The notes beneath the pieces were generated by a model. The model was given only the letters and a program-made list of their open reading frames with translations, was not told the origin of the DNA and made no database searches. From Triglochin maritima (taxonomy: Eukaryota > Streptophyta > Magnoliopsida > Alismatales > Juncaginaceae): a DNA stretch of 64,000 nucleotides. Shown one piece after another: positions 1-12,160 of the stretch. The DNA is taken from positions 2,001,501 through 2,065,500 of the forward strand of contig OY821777.1 in the NCBI GenBank assembly GCA_963682175.1, written 5' to 3'. Made by a program: the position numbers and the translations under genes. How positions within the stretch are numbered: position 1 is the stretch's first letter; each line of letters starts with the position of its first letter.

Positions 1-515
1 TTCAACCAACAACAATTTAAAAAACCGAACTTAAAGACCGAAACAACCACGAATGTCCAACCACAAATAACACCAAATAAGCAGACATAGATGTGTATGA
101 CCTACAAATACCCAACATATCCAAAGTAAAAAGCTCTAACATAAGAGGTTGGAGAACACCAGAGGAGGAGGTCGAAGGAGGAGGAGGATGAAGGTTGGAG
201 AACGAAAGAGGAAGAGGCCGGAGGATGAAAACAACCATCAACAAAAATAAATAAATAAACTTAACATCCAGACAACCACGAACAAAAATAAAAAAAACCA
301 TAACATCAAGACCAACTCCATAAAATACCCAAAGCCCTAACATCCATATATCAAAAAAAAACAAAAAAAGTACTTAAAAAACAAAACAACCAATGATATC
401 TTCTTCAGGGGCCATGTCCACTGCCAAATAGCCGGTTTGTCTCACAGTCGCTGCTTCATCCCACAATCATCCTAAAATTTCCCAAAATGACCCTCCTACT
501 GGGGTGGGATGAAAT
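1..515. other. Intergenic, no gene seen
   Basis: AT-rich sequence with a purine-rich GGA/GAA stretch at about 150-230. The one open frame here, on the minus strand (17-364), is low-complexity and matches nothing I recognise. No splice-linked coding exons were found. Confidence 0.5.
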
Positions 516-763
516 TAGGGGTGAGCAAACTTCAATCCGATCTGGATACTCGGACCGATTTTTTTAGGCCCGGTCTTCAGTCCAGGGATACCGAAAATTT
601 GATCTTCGGTCTGGTTCGGTCCCGAACCAAACCAAGATTTTGTGAGTAAAATTCGGATTTTGAACCGAACCGGACTGAACAAACCCGAATTTATTCAATC
701 CAACCTTCCCAAAATTTTGGTCCGGTCCAGTGCGGTTCGGTCTTGGACCAAAGCTCACCCCTA
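516..763. mobile_element. hAT-type MITE (248 bp) with perfect 8-bp TSD
   Basis: The element begins TAGGGGTGAGC and ends GCTCACCCCTA, an 11-bp perfect terminal inverted repeat. It is flanked by identical 8-bp direct repeats GATGAAAT (508-515 and 764-771). An 8-bp duplication with TAGGG termini is the hAT superfamily signature. The interior is rich in CCGG/CGGT words and has no transposase frame, so it is non-autonomous. The perfect duplication suggests a fairly recent insertion. Confidence 0.88.
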
Positions 764-771
764 GATGAAAT

Positions 772-1299
772 TATGTTTTGAGTGGGAAGAAAGATTTCAA
801 AAACTGAAAAATAGATTCACAACTTAATAGACAAACATTGAAGCAAGGTGAGACCAAGTAGTCAAAAATAGCGACGGGCTTTAGGAGGAGAATTTTCTTA
901 TCCAAAACACATCAAATTAGATTAGCGTAAGACGGTCATAGTCGGACTGTACAAACAATGAACTGCATACCAGCAAGATGCAAGCTATCATTTACTTGAT
1001 ACAAATTACTCCGGAAGTACAGAACAATGAAGATGGATTTGACCATGGACCAGCCGCAAGCAAAAAACTGCTCAAGCCAACTATAACACATCCCCTCAAG
1101 CATCAAACCTGCATAGTAGGATTCAAAATTTCGTCTACAACAGTGGAACAGATACAAAATGTTCACATTATATACTCCCCCTTTCAGCTCCACGATCAGG
1201 ATTCTTCATTGACAGAGCGTGTAAAATAAAAGCTTATTTGGCCGAGAACAAGATACAAAAGCACAGCATGTAAACAGACACAGGATCCATCTCCAATGA
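772..1299. other. Downstream flank of the FYVE-ankyrin gene
   Basis: Between the MITE and the stop codon of the minus-strand gene. It probably holds that gene's 3' UTR; no separate gene is visible. The short open frames on both strands (936-1193, 978-1229) overlap each other and look like chance. Confidence 0.4.
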
Positions 1300-4200
1300 T
1301 CACGCAGTTCCATTAATCTTTTGCCGCATTTTGTGTTGCAACATGACAGGGGCACAATCCACAGGTGTTTCTCCTGATCAAAGACATGGTACTTGGTCAA
1401 TTTACCTGTTACGGCCAGGATTTTGATAAACAAATTCGACAAGCACTCCTTAGTCCGTTTTTTATTTTGGCAATCCTATTTATTTGATTGAAAACCAATG
1501 GATATCCCATATCAACTAACATAGATCAGCTAAATGCTTGATATACAAGATACAGCACAAGGCAACTACTCCTATTTGATTTTTCTGTTGCTTTCAAGTC
1601 TCAACTATCAATGTTTTACTTCAATTTTTCAGAGTTCATCTAAATCTTTTTACAATTTCGAAATTTCCACGTTGACATGATTAGGCTAGTTACTATTTTA
1701 GTTCAGAAGTCCATTATGTTATAACTCTATGGCAATATATCATTGGTAATGTGTTTTCAATTAACAACACCAACATAAGTTCAATTAGTGTCCAAAGAAT
1801 GTTCAAGGTAAATATTTCTTTTGTGAACCAGTCTCGTTAGGAATTTATAAGAATAGAAATGAAAGATAACGTTAGCTTGAAGACTTGGTCATATAAAAGA
1901 AAATAAAAAATATAACTACCTTGTGCATTCTTGCTATCTGTACTAGCTCCATAGTCCATAAGGACGAAAGAAATTTCAGTACGGTTAAAAAGTGCAGCCT
2001 GTACAGGAGAAAATGCAAACTGTAGTCAGAATTTAAGAAAATGTTTGCCTAACTAACCAGAACATAAAAGGATGGGAACTTACGAATTGCAAGAAATGGA
2101 TAAATTTATGATGTTACATAATTGGGCTAAAAGTCATTTACTTGAAGTTGAAGGATAGTACCAATGAGTCTTTTCACTGTAAATGTAAAAGATTTTAAGT
2201 TCACAAACTGCAAGGTGGATAAGTTATCAACTCTTTTCCTTCTACTTCTTAAGGGATAGTTTGGTGCTAGACTGCTAATTGTACGATGTTAAAGTGAGAT
2301 GATAATCATTGTTTTATCATCTATCATACAAAAAGTACAATAACATATCAAAAGGTTCATGTCGCGAAAAGGAACCAGAAAGAAATCCACAGTTCTATAG
2401 AAATAGAAAAATCAAAGAACGGATGTGTACAAAAATCCAGCTAAGATATGGCAGGCAATTGGGCATTCATGTCACCCCATGGTAAATAAAGCTGAAATAT
2501 ACTAAAATCAATTGTAGTAGCAAACCAAGTATACCAAATGGAGTAATGTCATCCCTTGCTTGTCGCAATAATTTGCATCAACTCCCTGCTCATGTGAAAA
2601 TGAGGAAAACAAATCGAAGTATAAGTCAAGTAAAAGAAAATCAACTAAACATAACTTAAATTCTTGAAAAAGTTAATTTTACGTACTTCACTCAAAAGTT
2701 TCTTGACAGCTCCAATATCAACATTTTTTATAGCTTCCCTCAAGCCCTGAAGGAAGTGACATGAAAGACTTAAGGATAACCTCATAATCCACTAAAAGAG
2801 TTTTATCTGAAACAAAGCTGGGGGGCAAGAGGAGAGTACCACATACCTCTCCATTACTTTCATAATGAGCACAACTTTTCGCTGTTCTACTATCACTGGT
2901 TTGACCAGAATTGAAGAACGAACTGCAATTATTACAATAAACACCTCATCAAGAAATATTTAGACATTCAATCATGAATTGAAGAAGTAAAAATAGTATG
3001 AAGAGAATAATAAGATGAAGCGGGTTTCAAATCAAAATATGAAACGATCATAAACTAAAAACACTAGTGAATTTGAAGAAGAAGCTGTTTCGTAGGAGCA
3101 ATATGTACCCAATTCCAGAGTATTTTAGACATCAATCCCCATTGCGTGATAAATCATAAGAATAAGAATCAAAGTACAAAGCTACATACTCAAGAAACAC
3201 AAGCACTATGTTGTAACGACTTGCAAATAACTCCAACAACCATCAAGCCAACCGCCAGAGAAGTGGCATTCAAGATAAAACAATGAAATCACAATTCCAC
3301 AATTAGTCAAAACCATAAAGAAAGAAAATGAGGCAGTTGCCCCGGTCTGCAATTCTATCATGTCGTATTGTCGATGTTCATGGTATGCAACAAAATATGA
3401 AGTTAAAATGTGCATTCATCAAACGTTTTGGACACTGCTGTGGCATGTAGACCATGAGGAAAATTGTTTTTGTCGAAAACTTCTGTCGAGTCAGCAAAAT
3501 ATTTTTTTATCGATCAGTAAATTACATCTTCAAAGACATGCTACCAGAAGAAAAAAAATCACTGTTTTCCTTCACATCAAATGGTCGGCGCAGTAAGTCC
3601 TTTTTCACAACACGTGCAGGTAAAGTTATTATTTCATGCTGATAAGAACTTCACCACTGCTCGGGAAGGATGAAGATGTTGAACTATTGTTATAAGAAAC
3701 TAGTGGGAGTTTATATTTACATATTTATCTAGCATCAAGTCAAAGTGAAACTTGATTGCAGTCTTACATGGAGATAGAGAAATCATAATAATAGCATCAA
3801 TGGAATGATAAAAAAAATTAATTCCATCCTCACCTACAAAATGCATGACATTAAAGAAAGCAATCATAACAAACATGGCAAATATATCTGAAATCATCAT
3901 TTGATGCTTTAGTATAATATTATGTGCACAATATACATATATAACCATTCAAAAGTCAAGGTGGGCTAACACAGGATCTTCATTAATCTTCATTTGAAAT
4001 TTCAAATTTAGTCCTATAGAAGCCTAGGAATATAAAAGCCAGATGTTCAAGTGACCTTTGCTTGGTGTTTGAAGAAGTTGCACTATTTGAGACAGTATTT
4101 GATGTATGACTGCTGCTAACAGGGTTTTTTTGTCTTGGGTTAGGTTGACTAATGTTAGAAGTTTTCTGCACCCACAGTAAACAAAGATTGGGGAGGAATG

Positions 4201-5553
4201 AATAAGTGAAGCCTGAGACAGAGTTAGCTGGATACCTGAATTACCAAAATTTGATACCTGAACTGGAGCTGGATCAGGAGTTGGCGCTGCACAGATGCAT
4301 AAGGGCATTCCACATTTGCAATCAGGGACTACTAATGAATAGCTTGCACCAAAGTCAGGTTTCCTGTCAATCTTAATGCCTAGATTTAATTTTGAAACTT
4401 CCTCCGCCGTAGCATTTGCAACACTTTCATAAGTTGGCGGAGGATCCCCTCCATGCCTGAAAACAATTTTACAATATTCTCATACTCCCGTAGTAACTTC
4501 ACGTTAAGATGCATATTGGTACTGTATATTTATTAAGTATCACCGATAAAAAAATATTTATGAAGTATCAGAAGTGAAAAAGGCAAATTTGCCCCTCACG
4601 ATGGATAACTATCATTATTAAATGCAAACTACCACCATGAGTCCATGACCACACAAAGTCTAAAAGCATGCAAATGATTTTTCAACAACAACGTGACAAG
4701 ATTATCAAAATACTGCAATTCAATGACAGAAACTAACAAAGACTAGCCCAAGTTGCATTTTCTACATTTGGGCTTCCAATGTGTTCTAATTTCCTATCAT
4801 TTATCCTAAAAATGTGAAAAGCTAATTCAAAGAGGAACTTGTATTTTCAATAAGAAAGAGGAGGGTGAAGGCAACTCCTACTACTTGAAGGAGGAAATGA
4901 AGGTGACAAACAAATAAGCAAGGTTGAGATACAATTATAATGTAAGAAAACTACAAAAAGAGGGGGAAATAGATTACCGAGAAGAATTGTTGAAGCAATC
5001 TGAGCAAACTCTAACACTTGTATAAATGCCAAACTGAGGTAAAGCCTGAGACGAAATGTAGGTTATGTCACAACAATAAAAAATCTTAACTTGCAATAGA
5101 TACATGACATAGGGTTCGGCCACAACATACCATTTGATCCGACGAGTGTTCGTGACACAGAGTTCGGCCACAACATCGACAGTGATGCTGCAAATAGGGG
5201 GAAAACAACATTTATTATGCTTATTAGAGTCTTTTCACTTTATAACCTAAGCATCCGAAACAAATTTAACATCCAAAAAGAGAGTGGTTTCAATCGCAAT
5301 AGACCCACTCAGAGAAAGTAAATTCATTACATAAGGGGAAGTGATTTTCTTGTGAGATCTGAAACTGAAAATTCTCTAAGTTGACGAAAAAATTAACCAT
5401 AGACAATCTTTTAAACCTAAGAATGTAAAATCTCGTGTCGAAAGTGAGAAGACGGGAAAAGGGAAAAGCGGAAGGTACTCGACGGCGGAAGGTGTTGAAG
5501 CTGCAGTTGCAGACGTCGCAGCGAGCGGATTCCTGGAACGGAGGCGGTTCCAT
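1300..5553 (-). CDS. FYVE zinc finger + ankyrin repeat protein (VPS27-like annotation), complete
   Basis: Ten exons join in frame: 5553-5479, 5187-5131, 5045-4978, 4456-4258, 4165-4056, 2922-2847, 2746-2687, 2585-2535, 1998-1920, 1373-1300. They total 849 nt and give 282 aa. Residues ~9-65 are a FYVE finger: CDVC at 12-15, then the PI3P-binding patch RRRHHCRCCGRTLC across the exon 1/2 junction, and a closing VCSDC pair. A middle segment (~67-160) has a Cys-rich CKCGMPLCIC stretch and a Ser/Asn-rich linker. Residues ~190-275 carry ankyrin-type helices (GLREAIKNVDIGAVKKLL, GVDANYCDKQGMTLLHLA, GETPVDCA). FYVE domains bind phosphatidylinositol-3-phosphate on endosomes, so an endosomal sorting or adaptor role is inferred. 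The ATG at 5553 opens directly into the finger. Intron 5 (2923-4055) is by far the longest. The exon 5 donor (AG|GTCACT) is weak but is the only one that keeps frame. Confidence 0.88.
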
Positions 5554-5734
5554 TGGCGTCGATATCGATTCTCCGATCGCCCTCCGCTACTGGACTGGAT
5601 CGATAACTTTATGATGGGGTCGCCTTCTTTCTTTCGATTTTTTATTTGGGAACCGAAGCGAACCAACAAACAAATTTACGAATTACGATACGATGGATTG
5701 GAACGGATGGGTCTCTCTGTAAAATTAAACGTTC

Positions 5735-6215
5735 AGTCAAAATTACTTTAAACGTCCGTGGGAATTATCATTTTGTTATTCTCTTATTTCTACTTATATT
5801 TTTTTCATTCCACTCTCCTACCACCACTTTTTCTTCATCTTGCTCTCATAATCATCAAGAAAAATGTCTCGGATATCAGGAAATGAGTCAGCGAACGCCC
5901 CAATGTACTCGAATCTAGTGAAATGTCTCATTTATTTAAATTTAAAAATAAATAAATTTATGGTGGGCGTCTGCGGGAGTCGCCCCCTAGTTTTTCTCAC
6001 TCTACAAGTACCAACACCACGAAAATGTATTACGAAACGTCTAGATCATGTGAAGTAAGCCCACAAAAAATATCGTCTCGGGCGTCTGGCGATGGCGCTT
6101 CCCCATGTGATCTGCATCGTACATCAAATGTAGATAAACGGGTAAATGAATCAATATCCGGATTACAATAATAGTGTGTCGGAACAAAAGTGTGATCTGT
6201 CGCCCCCTGCCTGTA
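5735..6215. mobile_element. Decayed relative of the Mutator-like element at 11.0-12.4 kb
   Basis: Starting near 5735 the sequence follows the terminal inverted repeat of the 11014-12397 element (AAAATTACTT, AATTATCATTTTG, CTCTTATTTCTACT) with scattered changes. Further in it shares the block ACCAACACCACGAAAATG with 11154-11171 and the GGGCGTCTGGC word with 11228-11238. No matching right terminus was found, so the copy is truncated or eroded. It lies about 180 bp upstream of the FYVE-ankyrin start codon and could contribute promoter sequence. Confidence 0.55.
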
Positions 6216-6455
6216 GGATTTCGTGCCCCTATGTATGTATATATTTTAAAAAAATTATACATACAAGATCGATTTCCATATTTTCGACGATTTCATGTAT
6301 ATTATTTTATATTTATTCTAATATCATGCAATCTACATATATATTAAAATAAATATAAGAGTATTATACACAAAGGTTCTCTAAAACATTTATGAAGATC
6401 CGGAGTTGCGTTGCCCGTTGAATCGGTCTGCTGATTCGCCTCCAAGTGTTCATCA

Positions 6456-7810
6456 TGTAGGATCGTGTGGGTTATGGGTCCACAATTAAGGCTAATTAAC
6501 AAGTTTAATCCTAAACAAACTCTACTTGCAAGCCAAAAGATGATGCAGCGGAATTTAAAACAAATACAAGCAAGTAGGGAATAGAAAATGCAAACCACAA
6601 TCACACGGGGGATTTTATAGAGGTTCGGCACCCCACCCGGTTCCTAGTCCTCTCTTGTAAGCTCCGCTCGGATCACCGAGCTCCGCTCACGACTTCACTA
6701 ACCACTCCCCGTTCCGGGCCGGGAGAGAACACCTTTACAAGTCTTCAAGCTCGCGAACAACCTTCGCCGAACTTGGCTCCTCCTCTCACAATCCGAGAGG
6801 ATCACTTCGGGCTCTCACCGAAGTCTATACTCGTGTCTTGGGCTTTCACCAAGACCCTTGCTTCTTTTCACAATGGTTGAGTGGAACAACACTCTCTAAA
6901 CTTGAGCACACTTGAGTAGAATATGGAATTGATCACTAAGTGTGGAAGGTTTGAGCTTTTGAGTGTGTTTAGCTTTCTCTCTAATGTTGGGGACAAATAG
7001 GTGTTGGAGAGATATGTTAAAATGTGTTTTACATCTCTATTTATAAGCTCCAAAAGAGTTATAGCCGTTGGGATTGATTGGGTAAGAGTTGTTGTAGGAT
7101 ACACAAAACAGAAACCTGCAGAACCCAATTCTGCCTAAAAACGGTCGACCGAATTTGGTATTCCGTTCGACCGTTTGGTCAAAATCCAGCTTTGACTTAA
7201 GTTCACTTAAGTTAACGGTCGGACGGGCTCAGGGGATCGGTCGACCGAATTAGTACAGGCACTTCTGGGAGACCAAATTGTGTTGGTTCGGTCGACCGTT
7301 AGGAAAGTTTCGGTCGACCGGATGTTTGGTAATTTTGGGGTATTTGGGAATAATACGAATACGACCGTTGGGAATAATACGACAAAACAAATGGCCTGAA
7401 AATATGTGTAAACGGTCGAACGGAAAGGTTAAAACGGTCGACCGTTTTGGACAGTTTTGTTTAGGTGTTTTCCGGTTCTAGTTTGGATGGTCTATTGAAG
7501 TCCAAATTACGTGAAATTTTGTGTGTGACTTCTATAGGGAACCTAGTGTGTGGTTGGGTAGTTTTTAGCTCAAGTATGCTCAATTACACAAGGTTCCTAA
7601 ATACTCAAAGAAATACAAAATACATGTCTTCAAATGAGCTTGATTACATGTCTTGACTTGATTTCCTTTCTTCCTTGAGTCTTGATCACCTGTAGAGGTT
7701 AGCACAAGGCAATATATATGCAATGCAATATGTGTGCTACTCTACATGACCATAATTAAGATTAGGTTGATTAAATCATCAAAACATAGATTAAGGCCAA
7801 AAAACCAACA
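6456..7810 (+). mobile_element. Solo LTR, family A copy 1 (1355 bp), TSD CATCA
   Basis: Starts TGTAGGATCGTG, ends ACCAACA, and is flanked by the exact 5-bp duplication CATCA (6451-6455 and 7811-7815). It matches 44435-45944 along most of its length, including the landmark GGTTCGGCACCCCACCCGG. No gag, protease, reverse transcriptase, integrase, primer-binding site or polypurine tract is attached, so this is a solo LTR left by LTR-LTR recombination. Between 7140 and 7445 it carries five exact copies of CGGTCGACCG and several one-base variants. Confidence 0.92.
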
Positions 7811-7815
7811 CATCA

Positions 7816-9653
7816 AACTCTAAACAAAATTATAGCGAAATGAGTTAGTCAATCAATCTCTAAATCAATACTAGAGTCTAGCTAATAACCTCTCTAAAGT
7901 TCCTGAGAATTTAATCTACAAAAACTTAAACAATTAAGAGAATTTTCTGATGGATTAATGGGTAGTTAAGGAGAGAGGGAATTTTTGCATTAGTATTAAC
8001 AAGAAATGGATAATGGACCTATTTATAGGATTTCCTATAACTCACATCATGTGCAAACCACTTACACATGATCCTTTATTAATCTCTCCACTGAACCACA
8101 TCATGTGCAAATCACTTACACACGATCTCTTGTTTACATCTCCATTAAACCACATCATGTGCAAACTACTTTGCACACGATCTCTTGTTTATTTTTGTCA
8201 TATCATCATCTCATAACTACACTTGACCAATGTGGATTAAATTCGGACACTATTCAGTAAAAAGAATCTCTTATTAATATATGCAAAAACGTGGTCAAAC
8301 GGTTGAACTATTTTTCACTGTTTTTTACTCTACCAAATTTTAGATTAATATCCAACAAATTTTGGACTATGTGGTTTTAGCAAATTCATATGTTATAATG
8401 TTGCAAATCACATTATATCATGTAACATATTATCATATATAATGCCAAAATATTATACCTCATAATATATACATCTCATGTGCATTTATTTATTATTCTA
8501 ACAATGCCATTTTTTACAACATAGATTTTATTATTTTACCATATGTATATTATTTCATAACACATGAAACTTAATACATCATATAAAATATAAAATCACA
8601 TTTCTTGTTTCTCAGTTTTGTGGTGTGACCTATAAGAGGTTCTAAGTTATGTTGGCAATGATATGAACACATTATATCATAAACTATAAGCAGTATCTAG
8701 AGTTACCCTCACTAACAATGATATTTTGCTCACTCGAACTAAACACGATCCATTTAGTGATGTATTGAGGATATTATACAAAGTAGAAATATCCATTGCC
8801 TCATGATTATTTGCCTCATGATATTGAGAATATTATACAAAGTAGAAATATGTCATCTTTATATTATATATTCATTTCTTGATCTCTTAAGTAAATTATA
8901 AATATGTAACTTAACACAAGTCACATTGTACACATTATAATTTTGTTTTATCATAATAAAATAACTCAAGTCAAGACAGACAATGATAATCTTTTGACAT
9001 ATCATTTTTTCAAACATAAGCCGTGTATAACCAACTAATACATTTATCATTATACGTGATGGCAGTTTTTGATAATAATCAAATCATACACTCCTTATGT
9101 GAAAAAATATAAGTCTTATATCTTAGGATTTAAGACACAGTAAAAATATTAATGACACATAACACAATTTTATAATGTATCACTTACTAGGTCTATTCAA
9201 TATATAAAGGTAATCATTTTCCTCTTTTATATATTTGTGTCGTTAAATATGTGTAGAATTGCAATACTCTTTAACCAACACGACAATCTTATTTCATGTT
9301 AACTACCATGATTGTGAATTACTCTTGATTTATGTAAACCATTATCTTTTAGAGATGTACGGTTAAAGACCAAAAGTCTCTTCCTTAACTCCTCCAAAAG
9401 ACGAATACATTAATCAAGGAACAAAATGTTTGCACATTCAATTCATAATAATTGACATATAAAAGTAAAACTTTCAGAACACATTTTACTTTCATTGTCA
9501 CCCCCACATTCCTAATCAGACTCATAAACCCAAATAAGAAGAATATTTGAATGTAATTTTAATTTTTTTAAGTACGTATAATTTCTTCAGTTTGACGTAA
9601 TTTTATAAAGTGACCACCCACACATTTTGTTCTAGATCTGCCACTGTTTATGA
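7816..9653. other. AT-rich intergenic, no gene
   Basis: Strongly AT-rich with no exon I can support. It contains a 54-bp tandem repeat (8043-8195) and a 59-bp direct duplication (about 8763-8851, first unit TATTGAGGATATTATAC, second TATTGAGAATATTATAC). Confidence 0.6.
8043..8195. repeat. Tandem repeat, three 54-bp units
   Basis: Units start at 8043, 8097 and 8151, each opening with CACATCATGTGCAAA followed by CTTACACATGAT or a close variant. Each unit holds an imperfect dyad (ATCATGTG ... CACATGAT), so an RNA from it could fold. No coding role is evident. Confidence 0.8.
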
Positions 9654-9661
9654 CCTTCATA

Positions 9662-10081
9662 TAGGGATGCAACTCGGATACCTAGTATATCTGAATTCTA
9701 ATATGAATTCCATAATCCATTACCAAATTCGAGTTCGAATCCGAAATCAGTAGAACTATCCAAATTCGAATTCGAATCTTCAAAATTTTCGAATACTATT
9801 TGATATTAAGATATTATCCGAAATTAAATAGATATGTATATTGCAATTAATTTTCGAATAATAATTTTCGAATACTAATGTGTATTTGGCCATGTATCTG
9901 AATAATTTGGATAATTTGAATTTGAAATACCTTCCGAATTCGTATCCGATTTCTAATTGATATTTTTTAAATCAAATCTGTATTCGAAATTAAATTGGTA
10001 ACATGGACCTAACTAAATACCAACTAAATAGAAATTTTCGAATCAAATATTCGGATAGTTGGTAACTATTTGCACCCCCTA
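9662..10081. mobile_element. hAT-type MITE (420 bp) with perfect 8-bp TSD
   Basis: Starts TAGGGATGCAA, ends TTTGCACCCCCTA, and is flanked by identical CCTTCATA repeats (9654-9661 and 10082-10089). The interior is a degenerate series of GAATTCGAAT/TCCGAAT words and has no open frame of note. It has different termini and interior from the MITE at 516-763. Confidence 0.88.
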
Positions 10082-10089
10082 CCTTCATA

Positions 10090-11013
10090 GGTATTCATAG
10101 TTGTAAGCTTCCACCAAAAAACAACGTAGAAAACCATATTCTGATCTGGAAGGAGCAACCAACTTTTAAACATAGAAGGGCACCCACAATGGGTGCCCTT
10201 GTAAATGCCGACCTAGGGTTCCTCGACATGGTTGTTCATGGTTGGCCTCCACCTATTGGTTTATTTTTTGTTTTAATTAGTTTTTGTTTTATATTTAATC
10301 ATAAATAATTAATTACGGTGGAAAGAGTAACTTGATTTTTTATTGGATAAAACAACATAATTTTTAATCACTCTCTAATCTACATTATTTGGAGGTCGAT
10401 TCCAAATAAAATTAAAAAAAAGAAATTAAAAACAAATAAAAAATATATTTTAAAAAATAAAAAACGGATTGAAAATGATTTTAAACACAAAAGGCAAAAC
10501 AAAATAAAATATTAAAGGGGTCAGTCCGCTCGACCCAACCATTGTTTTTTTGTTTTTTTAAATTTGTTTTATTTTGAGTTATTTGTAAATATTCACATTT
10601 TATTATAATAAGTTATGATAAATAAATATGTGATAAAATTAATTGGAATGATGAGAAATAAATATGGAAAAATAAATGATTTGGATGTCGATGTGACGAC
10701 GTTGATATTTATGAGTAAGTTGTGATTGAGAGGTGAATAACAGAAAGAAAAAGAAAATAAATATTATGTTAATATGACAAAGAAAATGTAGATTTAACTA
10801 GATTAACCTATATAGATAAAGATAACTTAAAAAAAGAACAACAGGAACAATCCACTTTGTACTTTATTTTGATTTGTCATTATTCTAGTGTTTTGTGCCG
10901 GTGTGATATTCCGTCGCGGACGTGTAAATTCATGTTTTATAACCCGGTAAGGAAAAAATTTAGATGTCACTTTCAAATTATATCACGATTAATTTAATTT
11001 TTTCAAAAAAAAA
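10090..11013. other. AT-rich intergenic with one perfect hairpin
   Basis: No gene recognised. At 10176-10200 AAGGGCACCC and GGGTGCCCTT form a perfect 10-bp stem around a 5-nt loop. The remainder is A/T-rich with long A and T runs, and it ends in the 9-A run that is the left target duplication of the MULE-like element. Confidence 0.5.
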
Positions 11014-11224
11014 GGGAACTACTAAACGTCGCCCCAAAACTACTTAAATCGCCCCTTGAAATTACCAAATTGCCCTTAACAATATATTTAATACCCAGAT
11101 CGTTCCGTGTCTTTAAACAAAGTTTTTGACTCAGTTTTACTAACATTCCTGGTACCAACACCACGAAAATGTCTGGCGAAACACCTAGATCATGCGAAGT
11201 AACGGAGACAGATTTTTTTTTCCG

Positions 11225-11448
11225 ACTCGGGCGTCTGGCTAAGACGCCTGCACCATCGTGGAGGCGTCTGGCTAAGACGCCTCCACCATGGTTGAGGCGT
11301 CTTATCCAGACGCCTCCACGATGGTCCAGGCGTCTTAGCCAGACGCCTATACCATGGTCTAAGCGTCTCGCTAAGACGCCTCAACCATGGTGGAGGCGTC
11401 TTAGCCAGACGCCTCCACGATGGTACAGACGTCTTAGCCAGACGTCCT
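11225..11448. repeat. ~30-bp palindromic minisatellite inside the MULE-like element
   Basis: Built from GGCGTCT (N5) AGACGCC dyads alternating with CACCATGG-type spacers, repeating about every 30 bp for seven to eight units. Because the unit is near-palindromic, both strands keep an open frame and both read the same ~10-residue peptide repeat (RRL-x-x-TP-x-P/R-W). I treat these frames as a by-product of the repeat, not genes. Confidence 0.85.
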
Positions 11449-11900
11449 GTTTTTTTTAATTTTTTTGTAAAATTAAAATTATACGGTGTGTTATCTCAAA
11501 TTATTTGACGTTTCTTTGCAAGTTTTCGGTGGTAACCGGTCGGATTACAATGAGTTTTTTTGCAAGTGATGAAGATTCAAAAAAATTCCAGATCCAACAT
11601 TTTTTAGTTCCAAAATCCCCCGGTGGTAAAACATCATGACTTACAAATACCACCTCGACAGGTCGTTCGGGGGTCTCGCTCCCCGGTGAGCGAGCGGCAT
11701 TCCACCTCGCCGGTGAGGTGGCGGGGGTGGCAAGGGGGCAGCGCCCCCTGGAATTTTTTTGGATTTTGAAATTGTTGGATCTGGAAATTTTTGAAGTTTC
11801 GGTGTACCGAAGGGTTATCGGTCATCCGAATATAGTAATTATTAACTTATTAATTAATTAATTTAACAATTATCTAAATTTATAATCAATTATTTTTTTT

Positions 11901-12160
11901 AAAAAATAATAAAAAATTACGGGCGTCCGACGGAGTCGCCCCCACGTAGGAGGGGGCGTCTGGCTAAGACGCCTCCCCAATGGGGGAGGCGTCTTACACA
12001 GACGCCTGTCCCAAGGGCAGAGCGTCTGGGTAAAACGCCTACCCGATGGGTAAGGCGTCTGGGTAAAACGCCTCCCCCATGGGGGAGGCATCTTAGCCAG
12101 ACGCCCCCTCCTACGTGGGGGCGGCTCCGTCGGACGCCCGTAATTTTTTTATTATTTTTT
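11901..12160. repeat. Large GC-rich inverted repeat (foldback)
   Basis: Left arm at about 11901-11980 and right arm at about 12080-12160 are near-perfect reverse complements: ACGGGCGTCCGACGGAG, then CGCCCCCACGTAGGAGGGGG, then CGTCTGGCTAAGA. The loop contains more GGCGTCT/AGACGCC units related to the array at 11225-11448. A transcript would fold into a stem of roughly 75 bp. Confidence 0.85.

Noticed and set aside
4231..4257. Alternative exon 4 donor (TTCAG|GTATCC) in the FYVE-ankyrin gene
   Set aside because: Using it would shift the frame into exon 5; the donor at CAG|GTATCA (4258/4257) preserves it.
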